Shown one piece after another: positions 28,652 through 35,730 of a stretch of 64,000 nucleotides of DNA. The DNA comes from Rhizorhabdus dicambivorans (GTDB lineage: Bacteria > Pseudomonadota > Alphaproteobacteria > Sphingomonadales > Sphingomonadaceae). Under the pieces are notes generated by a model that was given only the letters and a program-made list of their open reading frames with translations, was not told the origin of the DNA and ran no database searches. The position numbers and the translations under genes were made by a program. How positions within the stretch are numbered: the first letter of the stretch is position 1; the number at the start of each line of letters is the position of its first letter. The stretch spans positions 4,938,001 to 5,002,000 of the forward strand of contig NZ_CP023449.1 in NCBI RefSeq assembly GCF_002355275.1, in the 5' to 3' direction.

Positions 28652-29392
28652 ATGGCCCAGACCCCCGCATGGCCCCCGGCCAGCCTCACCCGCCTGTTCG
28701 TCGACCAGCCGCTGGCCGACGGCATCACCATCCTGATCGAGGGCGGGCAGGCGCATTATCTGTCGGGCGTGATGCGGCTGAAGGCGGGGGACGCCATCGC
28801 GCTGTTCGACGATGTCAGCGGCGAATGGCGCGCCGAGATCGAGCAGGTCGCCAAGCGCCACGTCCAGCTGCGCGTCACCGCCAGGCTGCGCGAGCGCGAG
28901 GATGTTCCCGACCTGTGGCTGGTCGCCGCGCCGATCAAGAAGGGGCGGATCGACTGGGTGGCGGAGAAGGCCTGCGAACTGGGGGTGGCGCGCTGGCAGC
29001 CGGTCATCACCCACCGCACCATCGTCGACAAGCTCAACCTCGATCGGCTGCGCGCGCATATGATCGAGGCGGCCGAACAGTGCGAGCGGACCGCGCTGCC
29101 GATCCTCGACGAGCCGATGAAGCTGGCGAAGCTGCTCGGAAACTGGCCAGCCGGCCGCGCCCTGATCTTCGCCGACGAGGAAGGCGGCGTGCCGATGGCC
29201 CAGGCGGTGAAGCCCGGCCCCGCCGCGATCCTGATCGGCCCCGAAGGCGGCTTCACCGACGAGGAGCGGTCCGCGATCAAGGCGGTGCCGCAGGCGGTGG
29301 GCGTCTCGCTGGGCCCGCGCATCCTGCGCGCCGATACCGCGATGGCGGCGGCGGTATCGCTGTGGATGGGGCTGGCCGGGGATTGGAGGTAA
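28652..29392 (+). CDS. rsmE: 16S rRNA (uracil1498-N3)-methyltransferase
   Basis: A 246-aa SPOUT-class methyltransferase acting on the small-subunit rRNA. An N-terminal PUA-like part (RLFVDQPLADG, QAHYLSGVMRL) is followed by the SPOUT knot with the SAM-binding motifs ILIGPEGGFTDEE and SLGPRILRADTA. Length and motifs are typical. In sphingomonads it often lies between ubiA and gshA, as here. Confidence 0.94.
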   Translation: MAQTPAWPPASLTRLFVDQPLADGITILIEGGQAHYLSGVMRLKAGDAIALFDDVSGEWRAEIEQVAKRHVQLRVTARLREREDVPDLWLVAAPIKKGRIDWVAEKACELGVARWQPVITHRTIVDKLNLDRLRAHMIEAAEQCERTALPILDEPMKLAKLLGNWPAGRALIFADEEGGVPMAQAVKPGPAAILIGPEGGFTDEERSAIKAVPQAVGVSLGPRILRADTAMAAAVSLWMGLAGDWR

Positions 29393-29427
29393 GCCTGCGC
29401 GCCGGCCGTCATCCAGCGCTGCGGCAA

Positions 29428-29455
29428 TGGATGCTGAATCAAGTTCAGCATGACC
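29428..29455. repeat. Palindromic repeat, single arm of family A
   Basis: This 28-bp stretch matches the right arm of the 1981-2069 element at 26 of 28 positions. Only one arm is present, so it is a partial copy. It lies between rsmE and gshA and creates a false ATG at 29450. Confidence 0.65.
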
Positions 29456-29503
29456 ACGCGAGAGACTAGCCACGTACCGATCGGTCCGCTATGGGCGCGG
29501 GCC

Positions 29504-30874
29504 ATGAGCACGCGCAAGGCCGCCGAGGGCGAAGACCCCCAGATCGAGACGATCGAGGACCTGATCTCGGTCTTCGCCGAGGGCGAGAAGCCCAAGGATC
29601 GGTGGCGGATCGGCACCGAGCACGAGAAGTTCATCTTCTTCGAGGATTCGCACCGCGCGCCCTCCTATGAGGAGAAGGGTGGCGTCCACGCGCTGCTGAT
29701 CGGCCTGACCAAATATGGCTGGAAGCCGGTCTATGAAGGCGAGAACATCATCGCCCTCGAAGGCGCTGACGGCAATGTCAGCCTGGAGCCCGCCGGCCAG
29801 TTCGAGCTGTCGGGCGCGCCGCTCGACAATCTCCACCAGACCTGCGCCGAGACCGGCCGCCACTTGGAACAGGTCAAGGCGATCGGTGAGCGGCTGGGCA
29901 TAGGCTTCCTCGGCCTGGGTCTGTGGCCCGACAAGAGCCGCGAAGAACTGCCGATCATGCCCAAGGGCCGCTACGACATCATGCTGCGCCACATGCCGCG
30001 GGTCGGCACGCTCGGCCTCGACATGATGCTGCGCACCTGCACCATCCAGACCAATCTCGACTATGCGAGCGAGGCAGACATGGTGCGCAAGTTCCGGCTG
30101 AGCCTGGCGCTGCAGCCACTGGCGACCGCGCTGTTCGCCAATTCGCCTTTCCTCGACGGCAAGCCCAACGGCTATCTCAGCTATCGCAGTCATATCTGGA
30201 CCGACACCGATCCGAAGCGCACCGGCATGCTGCCCTTCGTGTTCGAGGACGGCTTCGGCTATGAGCGCTATGCCGAGTATATGCTCGACGTGCCGATGTA
30301 TTTCGCCTTCCGCGACGGCTACGTCGACGCGGCCGGGCTGAGCTTCCGCGACTTCCTGAAGGGCGAGCTTTCCGTCCTGCCCGGCGAGAAGCCGACGATC
30401 AGCGACTGGAAGGATCATCTCTCGACCGCCTTCCCCGAGGTGCGGCTGAAGAGCTTCCTGGAGATGCGCGGCGCCGATGGCGGCCCGCATGGCCGAATCT
30501 GCGCGCTGCCCGCCTTCTGGGTGGGTCTGCTCTATGAGGACAGCGCGCTCGACGCCGCCTGGGACCTCGTCAAGCACTGGACCATCGAGGACCATCAGCG
30601 CATCCGCGATGAGGTGCCCCGGCTCGGCCTCCGGGCACGCGGCCCGCGCGGTCGCAGCCTGCTCGAGCTGGCCGGCATCGTGCTCGACATCGCCGCGGGT
30701 GGCCTCAAGGCCCGCGCCCGGCTCAATGGAGCGGGCGACGACGAGACCGGCTATCTGGCGCCGCTGCGCGAGATCGTGGCGAAGGGCAAGACCCCGGCCG
30801 AGCAGCTTCTCGACCTCTATCATGGCGCCTGGGGCGGCGACATGTCGCGCGTCTACGAGGACGCACGCTTCTGA
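29504..30874 (+). CDS. gshA: Glutamate-cysteine ligase (plant/alphaproteobacterial type)
   Basis: A 456-aa enzyme catalysing the first step of glutathione synthesis, joining glutamate and cysteine with ATP. The sequence belongs to the class shared by alphaproteobacteria and plants: RIGTEHEKFIFF near the N-terminus, GNVSLEPAGQFELSG, and later FLEMRGADGGPHGRICALPA. ATG 29504 gives the usual N-terminus (STRKAAEGEDPQIETIEDL); an in-frame ATG at 29450 falls inside repeat DNA and is rejected. No glutathione synthetase gene is nearby. Confidence 0.94.
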   Translation: MSTRKAAEGEDPQIETIEDLISVFAEGEKPKDRWRIGTEHEKFIFFEDSHRAPSYEEKGGVHALLIGLTKYGWKPVYEGENIIALEGADGNVSLEPAGQFELSGAPLDNLHQTCAETGRHLEQVKAIGERLGIGFLGLGLWPDKSREELPIMPKGRYDIMLRHMPRVGTLGLDMMLRTCTIQTNLDYASEADMVRKFRLSLALQPLATALFANSPFLDGKPNGYLSYRSHIWTDTDPKRTGMLPFVFEDGFGYERYAEYMLDVPMYFAFRDGYVDAAGLSFRDFLKGELSVLPGEKPTISDWKDHLSTAFPEVRLKSFLEMRGADGGPHGRICALPAFWVGLLYEDSALDAAWDLVKHWTIEDHQRIRDEVPRLGLRARGPRGRSLLELAGIVLDIAAGGLKARARLNGAGDDETGYLAPLREIVAKGKTPAEQLLDLYHGAWGGDMSRVYEDARF

Positions 30875-31289
30875 GTGCGCGCAAAGCGTGACGTCTCTGC
30901 AACAGTCGGACCGGAATCTCCGACGTGCGGCGAGCGTGCTGGCCGTGCCCTTCGTGATGCGATAGATCGACTGCGCTACGTCAGCAGGAGACATCCGCAC
31001 ATATAGCGGAGCTCTCGCGGGAGAGGAATGCGCCGGTGAAAGTCCGGCAACGGCGAGCAGGACGTGGTGGCTGCGGTAAAATCGAGGATCAGGCGTCCCG
31101 CCGATCCCGAGCCGGGGGGACCGGACCGCAGTCCCGCCTGCTGGCTTCCCATCGCCAACGATCCCTCCATCCGGCGCCCGATCGCATGTCGCGCGGCAAT
31201 ATGATGAATTTTTTCCTCACCAATAACCAAAACCCGGTTTCAAACCGTAGCTCCTAGCGTCCGGGGGGTCGAATGGTTGGAGCACAGGC
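30875..31289 (+). other. 415-bp gene-free region with GC-rich hairpins
   Basis: No convincing coding sequence is present. Short stems are seen at 30864-30890 (spanning the gshA stop), 30905-30924, 31012-31025, 31032-31048 and 31117-31135. A change to AT-rich sequence with a T-run follows at 31199-31230. This could be a structured RNA or leader of the CAP gene, but it matches no family I recognise. Confidence 0.3.
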
Positions 31290-31832
31290 ATGTCTTTCGG
31301 GCTTGGACAGACGAAAGTGGCGAGAATCGCAGGAGCGCTAGCGCTCGCTTTTCTGTCGCCGCTGACGCAGGGCGCTACCGGAATCGGCAATAATCTGGAG
31401 GATCGGCTGCTCGCCGGCCACAACCGCGAACGCGCCAGCCTCGGCATCCCACCGCTCGCCTGGAACGAGCTGCTGGAACGCGACGCGCGGCTCTATGCAC
31501 AGCAGCTGGCCCAGCTCGGCTATCTCGAACATTCGGTCGACGAGCCCAATGAGGTGGAGCCCCAGGGCGAGAATCTATGGGCCGGCACCCACGGCTATTA
31601 CGGGCCCGAGCAGATGGTCGGGCTGTGGATCGACGAGAAGAAGGATTTCAAGGCCGGCATTTTCCCCAACAACAGCCTGAGCGGCGATCTCGAGAATGTC
31701 GCCCACTACACCCAGGTCGTCTGGCGCAGCTCGCGCGCGGTGGGCTGCGCCGTGGCGCACGGCAAGGAGGATGATTTCCTGGTCTGCCGCTACAGCGAAG
31801 GCGGCAACGTGATAGGGGAAGAGCCGTTCTGA
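31290..31832 (+). CDS. CAP (SCP/PR1-like) domain secreted protein, second copy
   Basis: A 180-aa protein with a signal peptide (IAGALALAFLSPLTQGATG) and one CAP domain: LAGHNRERASLGIPPLAW, GENLWAGTHGYYGPEQMV, HYTQVVWRSSRAVGCAVA and CRYSEGGNVIGE. It is clearly related to the protein at 3362-3886. GGAG lies upstream of ATG 31290. It is convergent with the PEP-CTERM gene, with a palindromic repeat between them. Its function is unknown; its place beside an exosortase module may be chance. Confidence 0.86.
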   Translation: MSFGLGQTKVARIAGALALAFLSPLTQGATGIGNNLEDRLLAGHNRERASLGIPPLAWNELLERDARLYAQQLAQLGYLEHSVDEPNEVEPQGENLWAGTHGYYGPEQMVGLWIDEKKDFKAGIFPNNSLSGDLENVAHYTQVVWRSSRAVGCAVAHGKEDDFLVCRYSEGGNVIGEEPF

Positions 31833-31862
31833 GAATTGTGGGGAAGCCCAGCCTCCGCACAC

Positions 31863-31958
31863 CGTCATGCCAGCCCGGGCTGGCATTCATGTCTGCTTTC
31901 TGCTCGGATGCCACCGCAGGTGACGAGAGACCTGGACTCCAGCCTGCGCCAGGCTGAC
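31863..31958. repeat. Palindromic repeat (family B, copy 1)
   Basis: Contains the perfect 20-bp palindrome ATGCCAGCCCGGGCTGGCAT at 31867-31886 and a second related arm near 31931-31958. The left end (31863-31895) matches the reverse complement of 35678-35710. It lies between the convergent CAP and PEP-CTERM genes. Confidence 0.65.
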
Positions 31959-31985
31959 GCACTTTAGAGTTCGTCGAAAATTCGG

Positions 31986-32504
31986 TCAGGAAGCCTGCGC
32001 TTCAGGCTCCTGATCCGGCGCGGTGCCGTTCTTCCTGTACGTCACGCGAGCGACGCCGCCGATCAGGCCGAAACCGAGCATCAGCTGCACCCAGGTCGAG
32101 GGTTCGGGCACGCCCGGCATGTCCTCGCTGGGCGGTGTGCCGGTGGTCGGCGGCACGAAGATCGTCGGGGTCAGCGGCACCGCCGGATCCGGCGGCGGGG
32201 CCTCGGCCACCTGGAGCGGCGGGCTGTCCATCGGAACCGGGGTCTGCTGCGGCAGGTTCGACAGCGCGAACGGCGTGACCGTGGGGCATGGCGTGTCGGC
32301 CGAAGCGACCTGGACGCCTTCCTCGGCGATCGGCGTCGCGCGGACGCGCGTCTTGGGTTTGGCATATTGGCGCGGCTGGGTGGCCTTGTGCACCGCATCG
32401 CGGACCTGAGGAACGCCAAGGCTCAACGCCGTGGTGCCCGCGACCGGACAGACACAGGTCATCAGCAACTTGGCCGCTTTAGACGCAACTGCTTCCTTCA
32501 ACAT
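31986..32504 (-). CDS. PEP-CTERM-type exosortase substrate
   Basis: A 172-aa protein. Near the C-terminus it has the sorting signal GVPEPSTWVQLMLGFGLIGG (Pro-Glu-Pro at residues 133-135), followed by Arg/Lys residues at 153-158. This is a PEPxxW-type PEP-CTERM domain, recognised and cleaved by exosortases at the inner membrane. The middle (residues 45-130) is Pro/Thr-rich and probably unstructured. The N-terminus has a moderately hydrophobic stretch (AAKLLMTCVCPVAGTTALSLG) that could act as a signal. A 14-residue polar tail after the basic cluster is unusual. It is divergent from the exosortase gene. Confidence 0.8.
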   Translation of the reverse strand: MLKEAVASKAAKLLMTCVCPVAGTTALSLGVPQVRDAVHKATQPRQYAKPKTRVRATPIAEEGVQVASADTPCPTVTPFALSNLPQQTPVPMDSPPLQVAEAPPPDPAVPLTPTIFVPPTTGTPPSEDMPGVPEPSTWVQLMLGFGLIGGVARVTYRKNGTAPDQEPEAQAS

Positions 32505-32716
32505 GAAGAACTACCCCAATACCCCCGCGCAATGGCGCGTAGCGCCTGATATCATATATTTCCAACAACTACAAAACCGCCCCGGTAAACATGTGCAACA
32601 TGGACCGGCCGGGACGGTGCAACCGGCTATGCCCCCGCCCGCCGATCCGCTATGGCCATGCTGGGGCGGCGGCCGGAAAAGGCGCGCGGCGATAGACGTA
32701 GAGACGGCGTATATCC
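32505..32716. promoter_or_regulatory. Divergent promoter region of the exosortase module
   Basis: A 212-bp gap separates the divergent PEP-CTERM and exosortase genes. Its left half is AT-rich for this genome (ATATCATATATTTCC near 32548-32563), as expected for promoters. I cannot assign -10/-35 boxes with confidence. Confidence 0.35.
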
Positions 32717-33649
32717 TTGAGCGAGTTGGCGAAGGACAGCAGGGAACGGCAGGCGGGTGCCCGGGTGGAGCGGTACGGCCTGGCCGATATGAAACCGCTG
32801 GCGCTTGCCCTGCGCCGACACTGGCTGCTCGCGATCGGCGCCGCCGCGCTGATCGGCCCCACCCTCTACGGCGTCGCCAGCCAGAGCTGGATCACCGAGC
32901 AGGGCGCGCACGGCCCGATCGTCCTGGCGACCGCCCTATGGCTGTTCTGGCGCCGCTGGAGCGAGGTGCGGGCGCTGGCCCGGCCGGGCGACACCCGGAT
33001 CGCGCTGGCCGCCTTCCTGATCGTCGCGCCCATCTACATCGTGGCGCGCATCATCAACATCATCGAGGTCGAGGGCTTCATGATGTACGGCCTGCTGCTG
33101 GTCACCGCCTATTGGCTGATCGGCTGGCCCCCGCTGCGCGCGATGTGGTTCCCGATCGTCTACATGCTGTTCATCTTCCCGCCGCCCGACACGGTGGTCG
33201 CGATGGTCACCCAGCCGCTCAAGATCGGCATATCACAGGCGGCGATCGATCTGCTCTATGGCCTGGGCTATCCGATCGCGGGATCGGGCGTGATGATCGT
33301 CATCGGCCAGTATCAGCTGCTGATCGCGGCGGCCTGCGCAGGGCTCAACTCGCTGATCAGCCTGTCGGCGATCGGGCTGTTCTACATCTACATCCGCCAC
33401 AATGCGAACTGGCGCTATGCACTGCTGCTGATGCTGGCGATCGTGCCGGTCGCGATCCTCGCCAATTTCACGCGCGTCCTCGCGCTGATCCTGATCACCC
33501 ATTATCTGGGCGACGAGGCGGCCCAGGGCTTCCTCCACGGCTTTTCGGGCATGACGATGTTCCTCTTCTCGGTGCTCGGCATCTTCGCCGTGGATGCGGC
33601 GGCCTCGCCGCTGCGGCACCGGCTGGCGCGCAGGAGCAACCCGGCATGA
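32717..33649 (+). CDS. Exosortase (probable XrtV type)
   Basis: A 310-aa multi-pass membrane cysteine protease/transpeptidase that processes PEP-CTERM proteins. The three catalytic residues of the family are present: Cys207 in AAACAGLNSL, Arg253 in ANFTRV and His274 in GFLHGFSG. About eight membrane segments are visible. The start is uncertain: TTG 32717 is the most upstream and the following codons have strong GC at third positions, but ATG 32789 is possible. Its stop overlaps the EpsI start (ATGA at 33646-33649). The XrtV assignment comes from the neighbouring EpsI and accessory gene and needs a profile search. Confidence 0.9.
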   Translation: MSELAKDSRERQAGARVERYGLADMKPLALALRRHWLLAIGAAALIGPTLYGVASQSWITEQGAHGPIVLATALWLFWRRWSEVRALARPGDTRIALAAFLIVAPIYIVARIINIIEVEGFMMYGLLLVTAYWLIGWPPLRAMWFPIVYMLFIFPPPDTVVAMVTQPLKIGISQAAIDLLYGLGYPIAGSGVMIVIGQYQLLIAAACAGLNSLISLSAIGLFYIYIRHNANWRYALLLMLAIVPVAILANFTRVLALILITHYLGDEAAQGFLHGFSGMTMFLFSVLGIFAVDAAASPLRHRLARRSNPA

Positions 33650-34368
33650 GCGACGAGCAAAAGGGCATGCCGCTGATCACGCGCCGCTCGATGATCGCCG
33701 GCGGCCTGCTGCTCGGCGCGGCGGGCATCGCCAATTCGCGGCGTCCGGACGAGCCTTTCAAGATGCTGCCGGAGGCGGAGCCCCGCCTCAACCCGCTCTT
33801 CCCCTGGAAGATCGCCGACTGGGAATATCAGACCAGCAGCGGGCTGGTGCTGCCGCCGCCTGACCAGCTCAGCGATCGGCTCTACAACGCCATCATCACC
33901 CGCTACTACGCCTCGCCCACCAACCTGCCGGTGATGATGCTGGTGGCCTATAATGGCGTGCAGGACGGGATGCTGCAGGTTCATCGACCCGAGGTCTGCT
34001 ACCCGGCGGCGGGCTATCAGATCGAGCATGACCGCTTCATCCCGCTCGATGCCGGCGGCGGGGTGGAGGTGCCAGGCCATTATCTGGCGGCGCGCAGCAC
34101 CAGCCGGCACGAGCAGATGATCTACTGGACCCGGATCGGCAATGACTTTCCCGTGCGCTGGTGGCAGCAGCACTGGTCGGTGGCGAAGGAGAATCTGAAG
34201 GGGCGGGTGCCCGACGGCGTGCTGATCCGCTTCTCCACCGCCGCCCCCGACGACGAGACCGCGATCCGGACCCTGCGGCGCTTCATCGGCCCGCTGTTCC
34301 GGCAGCTCTCGCCCAAGGCGCGGCGATTGCTGTTCGGCGAGGCGGGCGCGCCGGCCCCCAGAGGCTGA
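33646..34368 (+). CDS. epsI: EpsI family exosortase-associated protein
   Basis: A 240-aa exported protein of the EpsI/DUF3485 family, which is fused to or encoded beside exosortases. The conserved Cys lies in HRPEVCYPAAGYQI (Cys118), and WWQQHW and the final Arg-rich helix are also typical. The N-terminus (TRRSMIAGGLLLGAAGIAN) looks Tat-like, with a twin arginine. The start is the ATG inside the overlap with the exosortase stop, so it is translationally coupled. It converges with the next gene after only 2 nt. Confidence 0.88.
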   Translation: MSDEQKGMPLITRRSMIAGGLLLGAAGIANSRRPDEPFKMLPEAEPRLNPLFPWKIADWEYQTSSGLVLPPPDQLSDRLYNAIITRYYASPTNLPVMMLVAYNGVQDGMLQVHRPEVCYPAAGYQIEHDRFIPLDAGGGVEVPGHYLAARSTSRHEQMIYWTRIGNDFPVRWWQQHWSVAKENLKGRVPDGVLIRFSTAAPDDETAIRTLRRFIGPLFRQLSPKARRLLFGEAGAPAPRG

Positions 34369-34370
34369 GC

Positions 34371-34640
34371 TTACCGAGGCGGTTTGTCGAGCGGCCGCAG
34401 CACGATGTGGACGAAGGCGAGGGTCGCGGCGATGATCGCGATCGCGATCAGATGATAGACCAGACCGCCCCCGGCCACCGCCTCATTGCCGAAATAATTG
34501 GCCACCGCGCACCCGCCCGAGGCGAGAAGATAATGCAGCATCGAATCGCCCGGCGGTCGATAGCCGGCCGACCGCTGCAGGAACAAAACGACCAAGCCGG
34601 CGAAGATCGCGACCGTGACCCAATCGTAAACTGTTTCCAA
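34371..34640 (-). CDS. XrtV sorting system accessory-like membrane protein
   Basis: An 89-aa protein with at least two membrane segments: VYDWVTVAIFAGLVVLFLQR at the N-terminus and LIAIAIIAATLAFVHIVLRP at the C-terminus, with a Gly/Ala/Asn segment between. Small proteins of this layout accompany XrtV exosortases in sphingomonads. I place the start at TTG 34640 because GGAGG lies 8 nt upstream; an ATG at 34700 would add 20 residues without a ribosome site. It is divergent from the EpsD-like gene. Confidence 0.6.
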   Translation of the reverse strand: METVYDWVTVAIFAGLVVLFLQRSAGYRPPGDSMLHYLLASGGCAVANYFGNEAVAGGGLVYHLIAIAIIAATLAFVHIVLRPLDKPPR

Positions 34641-34749
34641 ATCAATGCCCTCCGCCCCGAAATGGTGCCATACAGGCTTGTCCCGAGTGCTGACAATCAT
34701 GTAGCAGTTCGTAGCGGCATATGTCGCACAGGCGTCGGGGGAATGGGAA

Positions 34750-35604
34750 GTGAAGGTAAAGGCTGCACTTTTGGGCGGCGCGATCGCTGCTGCCGCCATG
34801 CTGGTAACGGGCTGCCACAAGGAACCCAAGGGCCAGATTCTCGCCATCGTCAACGGTGAGGAAATCTCGCTTCAGGAACTCAATGCAGAGCTTCAGGGCG
34901 CCCGCGTCCCCGACTCGGTCGACCGCGCGGTGCTGCGCAGGCAGGTCCTCCAGCGGCTGATCGATCGCAAGCTGATCGTTCAAAAGGCCCGCGAGCAGGG
35001 CCTGGACAAGACCCCCGAATTCATCACCCAGCAGCGGCGGATGGAGGAGAATCTCCTCGTCACCCTGCTCGGCCAGAAGATCGCGTCGCAGGTCCCGATG
35101 CCCGACGATCGCGACATCACCCAATATATCGCCGACAACCCCACCCAGTTCAGCGGGCGCGAACGGCTGCTGCTCGACCAGATACAGTTCGGGGCGCCCA
35201 AGGACGTCAAGCAGCTGCTGACCCTGCGCGACGCCCATAATCTGGAGGATCTCGCCGCGGGCGTGAAGCGGCTCGGCCTGCCGATGTCGCGCGGCAAGGG
35301 CGTGATCGATACCGGCCGGCTCGATCCGCAGCTGATCGACATGATCAACAAGCTGCCGCCGGGCGAGCCCTTCGTGCTGCCGTCGAACGGCCAATATGTC
35401 GCCAGCGTCATCGTCGGCCGCGATGCCACGCCGACGCCAACCCCGGTCGCCAAGGCCGCCGCCGCCGAGCTGGTCCGCCGCAAGGAGCTGGTGGCCGAAA
35501 GCAAGGCCCAGGTCGCCCGCGCCCGCTCGACCGCCGAGATCCAGTATCAGCCGGGCTATGAGCCGGACAAGTCGGCGATCAAGGCATCGCAGGCGAAGAA
35601 GTAG
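34750..35604 (+). CDS. EpsD-like peptidyl-prolyl cis-trans isomerase lipoprotein
   Basis: A 284-aa SurA/PpiC-type protein with a lipobox (MLVTGC-H). A SurA_N-like region (ILAIVNGEEISLQELNAEL) is followed by a rotamase-like part (RLLLDQIQFGAP, GVIDTGRLDPQLIDMINKLP) and a Lys/Ala-rich tail. This matches the EpsD family encoded in exosortase/exopolysaccharide loci. It starts with GTG 34750. A palindromic repeat separates it from the convergent glycosylphosphotransferase gene. Confidence 0.82.
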   Translation: MKVKAALLGGAIAAAAMLVTGCHKEPKGQILAIVNGEEISLQELNAELQGARVPDSVDRAVLRRQVLQRLIDRKLIVQKAREQGLDKTPEFITQQRRMEENLLVTLLGQKIASQVPMPDDRDITQYIADNPTQFSGRERLLLDQIQFGAPKDVKQLLTLRDAHNLEDLAAGVKRLGLPMSRGKGVIDTGRLDPQLIDMINKLPPGEPFVLPSNGQYVASVIVGRDATPTPTPVAKAAAAELVRRKELVAESKAQVARARSTAEIQYQPGYEPDKSAIKASQAKK

Positions 35605-35617
35605 AAGCCGACGAGTT

Positions 35618-35710
35618 ACCCCAGCGCAGGCTGGGGTCCATGTCTGCCTTCGCCATAGGCGACACCGAGCCTGGAGTCAGACATGGATGCCAGCCTGCGC
35701 TGGCATGACG
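35618..35710. repeat. Palindromic repeat (family B, copy 2)
   Basis: Arms TCCATGTCTG (35637-35646) and CAGACATGGA (35678-35687) are exact inverted copies; each end also forms a small stem around CCAGC and GCTGG. The right end (35678-35710) matches the left end of copy 1 (31863-31895) in inverted orientation. It lies between the convergent EpsD and glycosylphosphotransferase genes. Confidence 0.65.
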
Positions 35711-35730
35711 GAGGGTTTTCCCCCTCTTCC

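Noticed and set aside
29450-29503. Longer N-terminus for gshA from ATG 29450
   Set aside because: The ATG lies in a repeat arm and the added residues do not match the family.
30977-31060. Cobalamin- or FMN-riboswitch-like fragments
   Set aside because: Short matches such as GTCAG-AGGAGAC and GGTGAAAGTCC occur in the wrong order and without the conserved core, and the downstream CAP gene is not a typical target.
31036-31257. Open frame of 73 codons in the gene-free gap
   Set aside because: No ribosome site, no recognisable domain, and its composition is that of random GC-rich sequence.
32431-33645. Upstream extension of the EpsI frame through the exosortase gene
   Set aside because: The exosortase frame is clearly coding here, and the overlapping ATGA gives a normal EpsI start.
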